From assembly GCA_964416665.1 (NCBI GenBank), contig CAYQFA010000013.1, forward strand, positions 1 through 20,146: a DNA stretch of 20,146 nt, read 5' to 3'. How positions within the stretch are numbered: the first letter of the stretch is position 1; each line of letters starts with the position of its first letter. Positions 14,336 through 20,146 of this stretch are shown here, piece after piece. The notes beneath the pieces were generated by a model. That model was not told where the DNA came from and did not search any database. It saw only the letters and a list, made by a program, of their open reading frames with translations. The DNA comes from JAKAGE01 sp964416665 (lineage in GTDB: Bacteria > Patescibacteriota > Minisyncoccia > UBA6257 > 2-01-FULL-56-20). The position numbers were made by a program, and so were the translations under genes.

Positions 14336-15995
14336 AAAGCTAGCTCAAAAGATTTTTGCGTTTCTGGTGAAATCCTCGCCGGTTCTTTTTATTGTTATCC
14401 CGGTTTTCTTCACGAAAGGCTATCTTTTTTTCACCGATATGGTTTGGGGGCCAAATCTTTCGCTGGCTTGGGCTAGCCAGTGGTTTTTAACAGATGCGGT
14501 GGCCAAGGGATTATCTTTTCTTCTTTCGATTGATCTGACCCAAAAATTGTATATCACGCTGTGCCTTGGACTTGCTCTTTGGGGCGGCAGAAAGATTGCC
14601 GGACTTTTCTTAAAAGAACAATGGCTCGTTTTTGTCACAAGTTTGTTTTCGCTCTTCAACCCTTTCGTATATGACCGTGCGATGTATGGTCAGTTTGAAA
14701 TTGTTGGTGCCTTCGGTCTAATGCTCGTGGGCGCAGGGTTTTTACTGGAGTACTTAGAGAAAAAACAAATACGGCAAGTGGTATTCGCCAGTCTTTGCTT
14801 CGCGTTCTCATTTCAATTCTCGCCGCATTTTGTATTCTTCATCGCCGCATTTTACATCTTCGTGTTCCTGCCGGGACTTTTTCTGAACAAGCGCGAGGCG
14901 GCAGACAGTGATGGCGCAAAAGCAAAAATAATCGCCGCAATTAAAATTTCCGCGATCCTTATTGCCATTGTGTTCATTCTGAACGCGAATTGGATTGTCG
15001 GCGGCGTTACTGGTTCGTCGGCGATGGGAGAGTTTATAAGCAATGGCATCAACCAACAAGATCTCGTTGCATTCCAGACATCTGGAAAGACCGGAGCCGA
15101 TGCGTTGGCCAACGTGCTTATGATGTCCGGCTTCTGGGGAAAAGACCAGTTTCGCTATCTGGATCTTACTGCTATCGCCAACAACTGGGGTCGGAGTTTC
15201 TTCCTCTTGCTCCCGCTCATCATCTGGGGCTTCATAGTCGGCTTACGATCGAAAGAAAAGAAATATCGCGCCATGACGATCGGGTCGGGACTGCTCTTTG
15301 TTGTCTCTGTTGTTTTGGCAGCGGGCATACGGATCCCCGTCGGGAGCCAGATAACATATTTCCTTTTCAACCATTTGCCGTTCTACAAAGGCCTGCGTGA
15401 ATCACAAAAATGGGTGAGTGTGACGACGATGATCTATCTCGCATTCCTTTCCGTCGGCTTGCGGGAACTTTTTACCAAAAAGATCGTCCAGCGCAATGCG
15501 TTCATAATGAAGTGTTTTGTTGGCGCGATCATCATAATGGAGGCGCCGTTCCTGCTGTGGGGTTTTGCCGGTCAGGTGAAACCGGTGCAGTATCCAAGCG
15601 ACTGGTATGCCGTCAATAATTACATCGTCCACGACTCGAACTGTTCGGGGAGTATTCTCTTTTTCCCGTGGCACCTCTACATGAGCTTTTCCTGGATCGG
15701 CGCCATCGTTGCCAACCCGGCGCCATCATTCTTCCAGTGTCCCGTTGTGAGCGGCACTGATATGGAATGGGGAGGGGAATTCGATAACAGTGGAAATTCT
15801 GAAAGTCGGGCCGTTGAACAATGGCTTGCCACGGGCGGCAAAACAGATCTTTTACAAAACAGCGCGTACAACATCAAGTATATTGTTTTGGCGAAAGAAT
15901 TGGATTGGCAGAGCTACATCGGAATGGGCACGAACCCCGAATTACAACTTGTTGTGGAAACCCCCACGCTAGTGGTGTATAAAGTAGTACGCTAG
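14328..15995 (+). CDS. Polytopic membrane protein, GT-C glycosyltransferase-like
   Basis: 555 residues. About ten to twelve hydrophobic helices fill residues 15-412; a C-terminal segment of about 140 residues (413-555) with two cysteines (C439, C471) lies outside. The layout (many helices, acidic loop after the first helix FFTDMVWGPNLS, soluble C-terminal domain) resembles lipid-linked sugar transferases of the GT-C fold or YfhO-like proteins. No definite catalytic motif can be named, so the enzyme role is inferred. An AAGGA precedes the ATG and a TATAAT lies at 14308. The truncated membrane protein remnant just upstream seems to be of a related architecture. Together with the flippase it suggests a surface polysaccharide locus later interrupted by RhuM-Fic. 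Confidence 0.6.
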   Translation: MYKKLAQKIFAFLVKSSPVLFIVIPVFFTKGYLFFTDMVWGPNLSLAWASQWFLTDAVAKGLSFLLSIDLTQKLYITLCLGLALWGGRKIAGLFLKEQWLVFVTSLFSLFNPFVYDRAMYGQFEIVGAFGLMLVGAGFLLEYLEKKQIRQVVFASLCFAFSFQFSPHFVFFIAAFYIFVFLPGLFLNKREAADSDGAKAKIIAAIKISAILIAIVFILNANWIVGGVTGSSAMGEFISNGINQQDLVAFQTSGKTGADALANVLMMSGFWGKDQFRYLDLTAIANNWGRSFFLLLPLIIWGFIVGLRSKEKKYRAMTIGSGLLFVVSVVLAAGIRIPVGSQITYFLFNHLPFYKGLRESQKWVSVTTMIYLAFLSVGLRELFTKKIVQRNAFIMKCFVGAIIIMEAPFLLWGFAGQVKPVQYPSDWYAVNNYIVHDSNCSGSILFFPWHLYMSFSWIGAIVANPAPSFFQCPVVSGTDMEWGGEFDNSGNSESRAVEQWLATGGKTDLLQNSAYNIKYIVLAKELDWQSYIGMGTNPELQLVVETPTLVVYKVVR

Positions 15996-16004
15996 AAATA
16001 AACA

Positions 16005-16033
16005 TTGGTTTTCCTTGGGAAATTATGTATAAT
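16005..16033 (+). promoter_or_regulatory. Promoter of mntA-hepT, predicted leaderless
   Basis: TTGGTT (16005-16010) and TATAAT (16028-16033) are 17 bases apart. The ATG at 16040 begins 6 bases after the -10 box, the same spacing as at 101-136 and 4978-4990. Confidence 0.65.
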
Positions 16034-16039
16034 AAGGAC

Positions 16040-16327
16040 ATGACCATAGAAGAAGTCAAGCAAAAGGCGGGCCCGGTTTTAAAGCGGCACGGGGTTGCGT
16101 ACGCCGCTGTTTTTGGCAGTGTGGCGCGTGGCGAGGATCACGCCAAGAGCGACGTCGATATTTTGGTACGCCTTGGACGTCCCACCGGTATGATTGGATA
16201 TATGCAGCTTGTTGAAGGCCTTGAAGCGACTCTCCAGAAGAAAGTCGACCTCGTTACCGAGCAAAGTCTGAACGAACGCGTGCGGCCGTATGTGCTGCCC
16301 GACCTCAAAACCATTTATGAAAAATGA
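16040..16327 (+). CDS. mntA: MntA-type nucleotidyltransferase antitoxin
   Basis: 95 residues, cytoplasmic, of the minimal nucleotidyltransferase family. The hallmark G26-S-V-A-R30-G then S37-D38-V-D40 gives the Pol-beta-type GSxxRG...SDxD signature with both metal-binding aspartates. Characterised MntA antitoxins add AMP groups to the partner HepT and silence it. The start at 16040 is preferred over ATG 16025: it lies 6 bases from a full promoter, and an earlier start would lie inside the -10 box. The stop overlaps the next gene (ATGAAAAATGA), as usual for the pair. Confidence 0.82.
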   Translation: MTIEEVKQKAGPVLKRHGVAYAAVFGSVARGEDHAKSDVDILVRLGRPTGMIGYMQLVEGLEATLQKKVDLVTEQSLNERVRPYVLPDLKTIYEK

Positions 16328-16667
16328 TCGCGTATATTGCGAGCAGATATTGGATTCGATAGACAAAGTCCGACGATTTGTGGATGGAATTGGCAAGGAC
16401 GCGTTTCTTAGCGACCAAAAGACACAAAGCGCGGTCATTATGCAGTTGGCGCTCATTGGAGAGCTTGCTAAGCGAGTCTCGGAAGAAACAAAAACGGCAA
16501 TCGCCGTTCCGTGGAAAGAGATCGCCGGTTTTCGAGATCGCGCCATCCATGATTATTATCAGATCGATCTTGGAATAGCATGGGATACTATCACGCTCGA
16601 TCTTGAGCCACTTGCGGATACACTGCAAAAATATCTTAAACAGGCGGGAAGCAGCGATAATGTATAA
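16317..16667 (+). CDS. hepT: HepT-type HEPN RNase toxin
   Basis: 116 residues, cytoplasmic, mostly helical. R73-D-R-A-I-H78-D-Y80 is the RX4HXY motif of the HEPN/DUF86 family. R and H form the ribonuclease site, and the tyrosine is the residue adenylylated by MntA in characterised pairs. All three residues are intact, so toxin and antitoxin look functional. Its ATG is 8 bases inside mntA's last codons; an ATG at 16290 would give a nine-residue extension inside mntA and is less likely. The stop overlaps the next gene by eight bases. Known roles of this pair are plasmid or island stabilisation and phage defence. Confidence 0.82.
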   Translation: MKNDRVYCEQILDSIDKVRRFVDGIGKDAFLSDQKTQSAVIMQLALIGELAKRVSEETKTAIAVPWKEIAGFRDRAIHDYYQIDLGIAWDTITLDLEPLADTLQKYLKQAGSSDNV

Positions 16668-17331
16668 GCGCTTGGAGGAAAAAGCCACACCATCAAAAAC
16701 AGTTCGTGTCCTCAAGCTGGTGGCGGACGACGTCGCCGCGACTTTCCCATACTTTTTTGGGTTCTATGTGATCTCGCTGTGCGTGTCGATATTTTTCCCG
16801 GCGTGGCGCGATTACTTCAACTGGCCGGCGTTTCACGCGAGCGTCATCTTCCTCGCGCTCATCAGCCTATCCAGCGATACGGTGCAGAATTTTTTAGGAG
16901 AAATGAAGGACGCCTCGGGCGTCGCGAAAGGGAAGTTTCTTTTCAAAAAGTTCTTTACGGCGATATTCTCCATCGTGGTCGTTCCCGTTTGGAAAAGATT
17001 CCTTTCCTGGCAAAAGAGCCTTGGGAAATCCGATTATTACAAAATAGCCGCAATGATCCTCATTCTCGGTTTTTCCCTATTTGAAGGCATCTACGTAGTG
17101 GACTTCTTTGTTCTGATCTTCGGCCTTATCTCCGTTCTTTTCGGTTTGGATATGCGGATATCGGCAGGGTGTGCCTTGATACTTCTCGCTTTGTGTCCGT
17201 TTTTGCTTGCTTTTAACGAAGGCGTTTTTGCCGAGACGGCAGCGGTCTACGCCTACTACTTCCTGGTTATCGCCGTTTTGACGGGGATAGGGGACTATAT
17301 GAGAGACAAAGAGTTATCCACAGTCAAGTAA
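16660..17331 (+). CDS. Unrecognised polytopic membrane protein coupled to hepT
   Basis: 223 residues from ATG 16660, which overlaps the hepT stop (ATGTATAA). Hydrophobic segments lie near 27-46, 58-76, 101-118, 128-158 and 165-213. The C-terminal part reads DMRISAGCALILLALCPFLL and then AETAAVYAYYFLVIAVLTGI, which looks conserved-protein-like. A basic cytoplasmic loop (about 112-126, KRFLSWQKSLGKSDYYK) separates the two halves. No enzyme or transporter motif was found. Coupling to mntA-hepT may be chance or may mark an envelope partner. A perfect DnaA-box sequence TTATCCACA sits in its last codons. Confidence 0.7.
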   Translation: MYKRLEEKATPSKTVRVLKLVADDVAATFPYFFGFYVISLCVSIFFPAWRDYFNWPAFHASVIFLALISLSSDTVQNFLGEMKDASGVAKGKFLFKKFFTAIFSIVVVPVWKRFLSWQKSLGKSDYYKIAAMILILGFSLFEGIYVVDFFVLIFGLISVLFGLDMRISAGCALILLALCPFLLAFNEGVFAETAAVYAYYFLVIAVLTGIGDYMRDKELSTVK

Positions 17332-17350
17332 GCAGGTGAGGAAATACATG

Positions 17351-17359
17351 TGCTATACT
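17351..17359 (+). promoter_or_regulatory. Extended -10 promoter of the DUF3494-gene leader
   Basis: TGCTATACT combines a TGn extension with TATACT, 20 bases after the preceding stop. It predicts a transcript starting near 17366, leaving about 225 bases of leader before the ATG at 17590. No good -35 box. Confidence 0.45.
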
Positions 17360-17365
17360 AAAACC

Positions 17366-17589
17366 AAGTTAGAGCAGTCTTTTGGCGGGCATATCCAAAG
17401 GAACAAAACCCATGCATTTTTCTATTTTCTCAAGTTGCAAGTGTCGAAAATCGACTTCCCAATGGTCGGGATTTTTTATCATAAAAAGTAACGTTCTCCA
17501 AACATAGCCTATGAAAACAGAAGCATGGTTTCTTGGTCGGGGGAGCAAAAGTCGATTCTCTCAAAAACTCAAATAATAAAAATAAAAAA
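17366..17589 (+). promoter_or_regulatory. Structured leader with terminator-like element
   Basis: The untranslated stretch holds a hairpin (TCTTTTGG 17378-17385 with CCAAAGGA 17395-17402, one G-U), a second (GTCGA 17443-17447 with TCGAC 17451-17455), and a third (TCCC 17457-17460 with GGGA 17468-17471) followed by six T. The second and third compete through CGAC (17452-17455) and GTCG (17465-17468). A 9-base perfect inverted pair links 17449-17457 and 17549-17557. This looks like an attenuator, but could be only the terminator of the upstream operon. No known riboswitch class was recognised. Confidence 0.4.
17457..17477 (+). terminator. Terminator-like hairpin with T6
   Basis: TCCC (17457-17460) with GGGA (17468-17471) and then TTTTTT (17472-17477). 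The four-base stem alone is weak, so it may need help from neighbouring structures or act as a regulated attenuator. Confidence 0.35.
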
Positions 17590-19275
17590 ATGAAAAACGC
17601 AGTCTCTTATTTCAAAAAGGAAGGAAATTTATCAAAAGTAATTTTCGGCGCTCTTATGGTCGCCGTGTTCTCGTTCGTCTTCGGACAGTCGGTGCTCGCC
17701 CAATTTAACCGGCAGACGAACGGTGTGGGCTACGGCTATGGTTATGGCTATGGCTATGGTTATGGCTACGGCTATGGCTTCGGCAATGATGGTGGTGCGT
17801 CGGGATATCTGGTCTCGCCGGTCAACCTTGGGAATGCGTCAACATACGCTGTCCTTGCAAGCACCTACACTAACACTGCGGCAGGAACAACGATCACGGG
17901 AGGGGTTGGATACACCACGGGACCGGCAACCGCTCCTGCAGGCACCCATCTCAACTATGGGTCTGGCGCTCCATACGCCGCCGCAGGAACGGATCAGGCT
18001 ACCGCTTTGACGACGCTTAACAATAAAGCATGCACGTACAGTTTCGCAGCCGGAGCAATCGATCTGGCCGCTGATACCACGCACGGCACGATCGGAGTTT
18101 ACACGCCTGGAGTATATTGCGTTACCGGTGCCGCTTCTATAGGAACAGCGGGAATAACCTTGAATGGTAGCGGAGTATACGTCTTCAGGAGTACTGGCGC
18201 ACTTAATACGGTTTCGGGTTCTGCGGTCACCTTGACCAATGGCGCGACGCCGGGCAATGTCTTCTGGACGCCGGGTGCGGCAACCACACTCAACGCCAAC
18301 ACGACGTTCGTAGGAACGGATATTGATGCTTCCGGTATCACTGTGGGCAACGCGGTGGCGTGGACAGGACAAGCTTTGGCATACGGTGGAACGGTAACGA
18401 CCAATGTGAGCACCTTTGACACCATAACGAACTCTGGGGCTTTGGATGAATATGGCTATGGTTATGGTTATCTCGCCGGCCCGACCGTCACCTTGACCTA
18501 CACCGCCGGTGCGAACGGTTCGGTTACGGGAACGACTTCGCAGACGGTGACTGCCGGTTCGAACGGAACGGCGGTGACCGCCGTGCCTGCAGCCGGATAC
18601 TACTTCGCAGGCTGGAGCGACGGTGCGACGGCTAACCCGAGGACCGATAAGAATGTCCAGGGGAACGTAAGCGTTACGGCGAACTTCGCCGCGATCATCG
18701 TTTCTTCGGGAACCACGACATCGGGTTCGAATTCCACTACGCAGACCAATACCAGCACTATCCAGTATGGTGGCGGAGGCGGTGGTGGCGGAGGCGGTTA
18801 CTATAACCCTTACTCTACGACGGGGACCACGGGCACTACCGGTACGACTGGCACAACGGGAACGACCGGGATGCCGGGAACTACGGTAGGTTCAGCGCAG
18901 GCGCTTCTGACCTCGCTCGTTCAACAGCTTGAAGTCCTTCTCCAGGAAGCTCAGGCGCAGGGTATCGCGCTTCCGGCGGGAGCAGCCAAGTATCTTAATG
19001 CGGCCGCGAACGCTGTCGCCTCGATTCCTTCGGCGATCACGCAGAGTCTCACGATGGGTTCAAAGGGTAGCGTGGTGACCGTACTGCAGAAGTTCCTTAT
19101 CTCTCAGGCGAAGGGTCCTGCCGCTGCTGCTCTGAATGCGGCGGGTGCTACGGGATACTTTGGATCACTCACGAAGGCTGCACTTGCGGAATACCAGGCG
19201 GCGGTAGGGATCACCCCGGCGCAAGGATACTTCGGAGCCATCACGAAAGCGTATCTGAAGACCATAGGGTTCTAG
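17590..19275 (+). CDS. Secreted DUF3494 / InlB-repeat / peptidoglycan-binding protein
   Basis: 561 residues. A signal peptide (1-37, ending VLA-QF) is followed by eight Gly-Tyr repeats (about 47-62). A DUF3494 ice-binding-like domain follows (about 75-285; VNLGNASTYAVLA, TTITGGVGYTTGPA, GVYTPGVYCVTGAA). A second short Gly-Tyr run (EYGYGYGYL), one InlB-type beta repeat (about 297-365; GYYFAGWSDGA), a ten-glycine stretch, five TTG repeats, a helical segment (about 435-470) and a PG_binding_1-type C-terminus (about 486-561; MGSKGSVVTVLQKF, GYFGSLTKAALAEYQ, GYFGAITKAYL) complete it. Known DUF3494 proteins bind ice or act as adhesins; the C-terminus should tether it to peptidoglycan. The leader is A-rich without Shine-Dalgarno. 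The start at 17590 puts the basic residues directly before the signal helix. A strong terminator follows. Confidence 0.82.
   Translation: MKNAVSYFKKEGNLSKVIFGALMVAVFSFVFGQSVLAQFNRQTNGVGYGYGYGYGYGYGYGYGFGNDGGASGYLVSPVNLGNASTYAVLASTYTNTAAGTTITGGVGYTTGPATAPAGTHLNYGSGAPYAAAGTDQATALTTLNNKACTYSFAAGAIDLAADTTHGTIGVYTPGVYCVTGAASIGTAGITLNGSGVYVFRSTGALNTVSGSAVTLTNGATPGNVFWTPGAATTLNANTTFVGTDIDASGITVGNAVAWTGQALAYGGTVTTNVSTFDTITNSGALDEYGYGYGYLAGPTVTLTYTAGANGSVTGTTSQTVTAGSNGTAVTAVPAAGYYFAGWSDGATANPRTDKNVQGNVSVTANFAAIIVSSGTTTSGSNSTTQTNTSTIQYGGGGGGGGGGYYNPYSTTGTTGTTGTTGTTGTTGMPGTTVGSAQALLTSLVQQLEVLLQEAQAQGIALPAGAAKYLNAAANAVASIPSAITQSLTMGSKGSVVTVLQKFLISQAKGPAAAALNAAGATGYFGSLTKAALAEYQAAVGITPAQGYFGAITKAYLKTIGF
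17728..17781 (+). repeat. Six-base tandem repeat encoding Gly-Tyr
   Basis: Nine copies of GGYTAY/GGCTTC: eight Gly-Tyr units and a closing Gly-Phe. Third codon positions vary among copies. A three-unit cousin lies at about 18451-18468. Confidence 0.9.
18769..18798 (+). repeat. Ten-glycine codon run
   Basis: Ten consecutive glycine codons (GGT GGC GGA GGC GGT, repeated twice) form a 15-base duplication. It is a flexible linker between the InlB-type repeat and the TTG repeats. Confidence 0.9.
18817..18861 (+). repeat. Five nine-base repeats encoding Thr-Thr-Gly
   Basis: Five ACNACNGGN units, the last followed by ATGCCGGGA. It forms a flexible spacer before the wall-binding end. Confidence 0.85.
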
Positions 19276-19293
19276 TACGAGCAGAGATCGATA

Positions 19294-19327
19294 AAAAAAT
19301 CACCCCTCGCGCAGGGGTGATTTTTTA
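19294..19327. terminator. Strong bidirectional terminator
   Basis: A perfect 14-bp stem (19294-19307 with 19313-19326; AAAAAATCACCCCT against AGGGGTGATTTTTT) with loop CGCGC. The arms supply a T-run on both strands. It closes the DUF3494 gene 18 bases after its stop. Confidence 0.9.
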
Positions 19328-19425
19328 TTTCAGGCCACGCGCGATTCCGCCCTTCCCATCTCGTAAAAAATATGGTATCTTATGGGCGGCACTGAGGCCA
19401 AAATTGAACGTAGGGGGAATTGCAG

Positions 19426-19917
19426 ATGGAAACGATCAAGACGTACCTCACAGACGATGAAAAAGCGAAACTCTCGGTCGCGAGGACGATCGGCGAGCTT
19501 GTGGAAATAGGACTCGCCATGCTTGAGCGGATGCCGCAACCGGTTCGATGGGTGGCGGGACCTCTTACCTCGGGGAAAAGGACTCCTCAGGAAAACCGGA
19601 GACGTTTGAACCTCACCATCTTTCGCTCCAAGGAGGTCGGCGCGACAACATTCAACTATCTTCCTTTTCAGCGGCGCGCGATGCAGATACTGCATCAGGA
19701 GCTGAGGGGATGTATCTTAACGAGGGGCGAAGAGCGGAAGTTGCAGGAGCAACTTCGCGACGAGCTCTACGTGCCGTTCTTCGAATCGGGGAAGATCACC
19801 GAACTTTGCATCATGCCCGATTCCGAGGAATCGCTCAACGTCCACTGGATGTGGGGATTCGCTTCCGCACGGCACATTCCGAGGAAGTTCATCCCGGAAC
19901 ATCTGGTGCCAAAATAA
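19426..19917 (+). CDS. Unrecognised soluble protein
   Basis: 163 residues, no signal peptide or membrane helix, charged. AGGGGG (19412-19417) lies 8 bases before the ATG at 19426 and makes a good Shine-Dalgarno, so the start is preferred over TTG 19420. Features: METIKTYLTDDEKAKLSVAR (1-20), then a short helical stretch, PVRWVAGPLTSGKRTPQENR (about 39-58), and a C-terminal half rich in Glu/Arg/Leu (GCILTRGEERKLQEQLRDEL). I do not recognise a family. It stands alone between two terminators, so it is a separate unit. One of the few genes in the window with a recognisable Shine-Dalgarno. Confidence 0.65.
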   Translation: METIKTYLTDDEKAKLSVARTIGELVEIGLAMLERMPQPVRWVAGPLTSGKRTPQENRRRLNLTIFRSKEVGATTFNYLPFQRRAMQILHQELRGCILTRGEERKLQEQLRDELYVPFFESGKITELCIMPDSEESLNVHWMWGFASARHIPRKFIPEHLVPK

Positions 19918-19939
19918 TCATCAACCCGTTACCAAAAAA

Positions 19940-19974
19940 GAGAACCCTCTACTTTGGCAGCGGGTTTTCTTTTT
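19940..19974 (+). terminator. Terminator after the soluble protein
   Basis: GAGAACCC (19940-19947) pairs with GGGTTTTC (19962-19969), one G-U, around a 14-base loop, followed by TTTTT (19970-19974). Confidence 0.6.
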
Positions 19975-20025
19975 ACCCCGCCGGATTCCTGCTGTGGATA
20001 ACTTCCACGGCCGCCTGCCCCTAAA

Positions 20026-20034
20026 TGGTATGCT
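20026..20034 (+). promoter_or_regulatory. Extended -10 promoter near the window end
   Basis: TGGTATGCT has the TGn extension and the same TATGCT core as the metK-leader promoter at 8860. It would start a transcript near 20041. Confidence 0.35.
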
Positions 20035-20040
20035 TAAAGG

Positions 20041-20146
20041 AGGTCGGAAATAAGCAGTTACACTCAAGTAGCGATTCGTCCACTGATTGAATGCTTGAGT
20101 GACAGGCTCAGCAGTGTAATCTGCAATGGGCAGGAAACCGGACGAG
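20041..20146 (+). ncRNA. Possible structured RNA, cut by the window end
   Basis: ACTCAAG (20062-20068) pairs with CTTGAGT (20094-20100), ATTC (20074-20077) with GAAT (20089-20092), and GCAG-TTAC (20054-20061) with GTAA-t-CTGC (20116-20124). An alternative outer pairing TTACACT/AGTGTAA excludes the inner stem. No open frame fits. I could not match it to a known RNA class, and it may instead be the 5' leader of a gene beyond the window. Confidence 0.3.

Noticed and set aside
17728..17781. Regular short repeats that could suggest a CRISPR array
   Set aside because: The unit is six bases with no spacers and encodes Gly-Tyr in frame; it is a protein repeat.
17314..20001. Replication origin near the DUF3494 gene
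   Set aside because: Only two isolated DnaA-box sequences more than 2.6 kb apart, with no dnaA/dnaN genes; kept only as a low-interest observation.
20036..20043. AAAGGAGG as a Shine-Dalgarno for a gene at the window end
   Set aside because: No ATG, GTG or TTG lies 5-10 bases downstream, and the region is dominated by inverted repeats.

Overview
The window most likely comes from a Candidate Phyla Radiation (Patescibacteria, Parcubacteria-like) genome. I infer this from the protein styles, not from a marker gene. Several secreted Ser/Thr/Ala/Gly-rich proteins pair a signal peptide with a short LES/QSLESQ coiled coil and a C-terminal peptidoglycan-binding repeat. There are many small membrane-anchored proteins, a compact 315-residue S-adenosylmethionine synthetase, a class II aldolase, a flippase and a polytopic envelope membrane protein. 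No rRNA, tRNA, CRISPR array or complete insertion sequence was seen.

Layout. 1-3395: a secreted LamG/SH3-like/lytic-transglycosylase protein, translationally coupled to a membrane-anchored XAC2610-like protein. 3433-3969 (minus): an AT-rich, N-terminally truncated large serine recombinase remnant. 4010-6633: class II aldolase, then a secreted Ig-like/peptidoglycan-binding protein. 6668-8797: a small anchored protein, a secreted helical protein coupled to an unrecognised cytoplasmic protein, and a possible 66-residue membrane peptide. 8798-9100: a stretch without a gene that holds a strong terminator hairpin, an extended -10 promoter, a SAM-I-type riboswitch and its terminator. It is followed by metK (9101-10048). 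10159-13042: a secreted Cys-motif protein and a MOP-type flippase. 13149-14141: a RhuM/Fic-Doc protein whose 3' end is fused to the broken tail of a membrane-protein gene (about 14072-14335). 14328-15995: a large polytopic membrane protein. 16040-17331: mntA-hepT toxin-antitoxin pair overlapping an unrecognised membrane protein. 17332-17589: a structured leader. 17590-19275: a secreted DUF3494 (ice-binding-like)/InlB-repeat/peptidoglycan-binding protein with Gly-Tyr repeats. 19426-19917: an unrecognised soluble protein. 20026-20146: a possible structured RNA that runs off the window.

How it works together. The dominant theme is the cell envelope: wall binding and remodelling, polymer export, and surface display. 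Metabolic genes (aldolase, metK) and mobile or defence-type genes (recombinase remnant, RhuM-Fic, MntA-HepT) lie between these.

Three start types recur. Several genes have a TATAAT-like -10 box ending only 6-7 nt before the ATG, which predicts leaderless mRNAs. Others have an A/T-rich leader without Shine-Dalgarno, or overlap the preceding stop codon. Only a few have a recognisable Shine-Dalgarno. Domain calls are made by eye from motifs; no database search was run.
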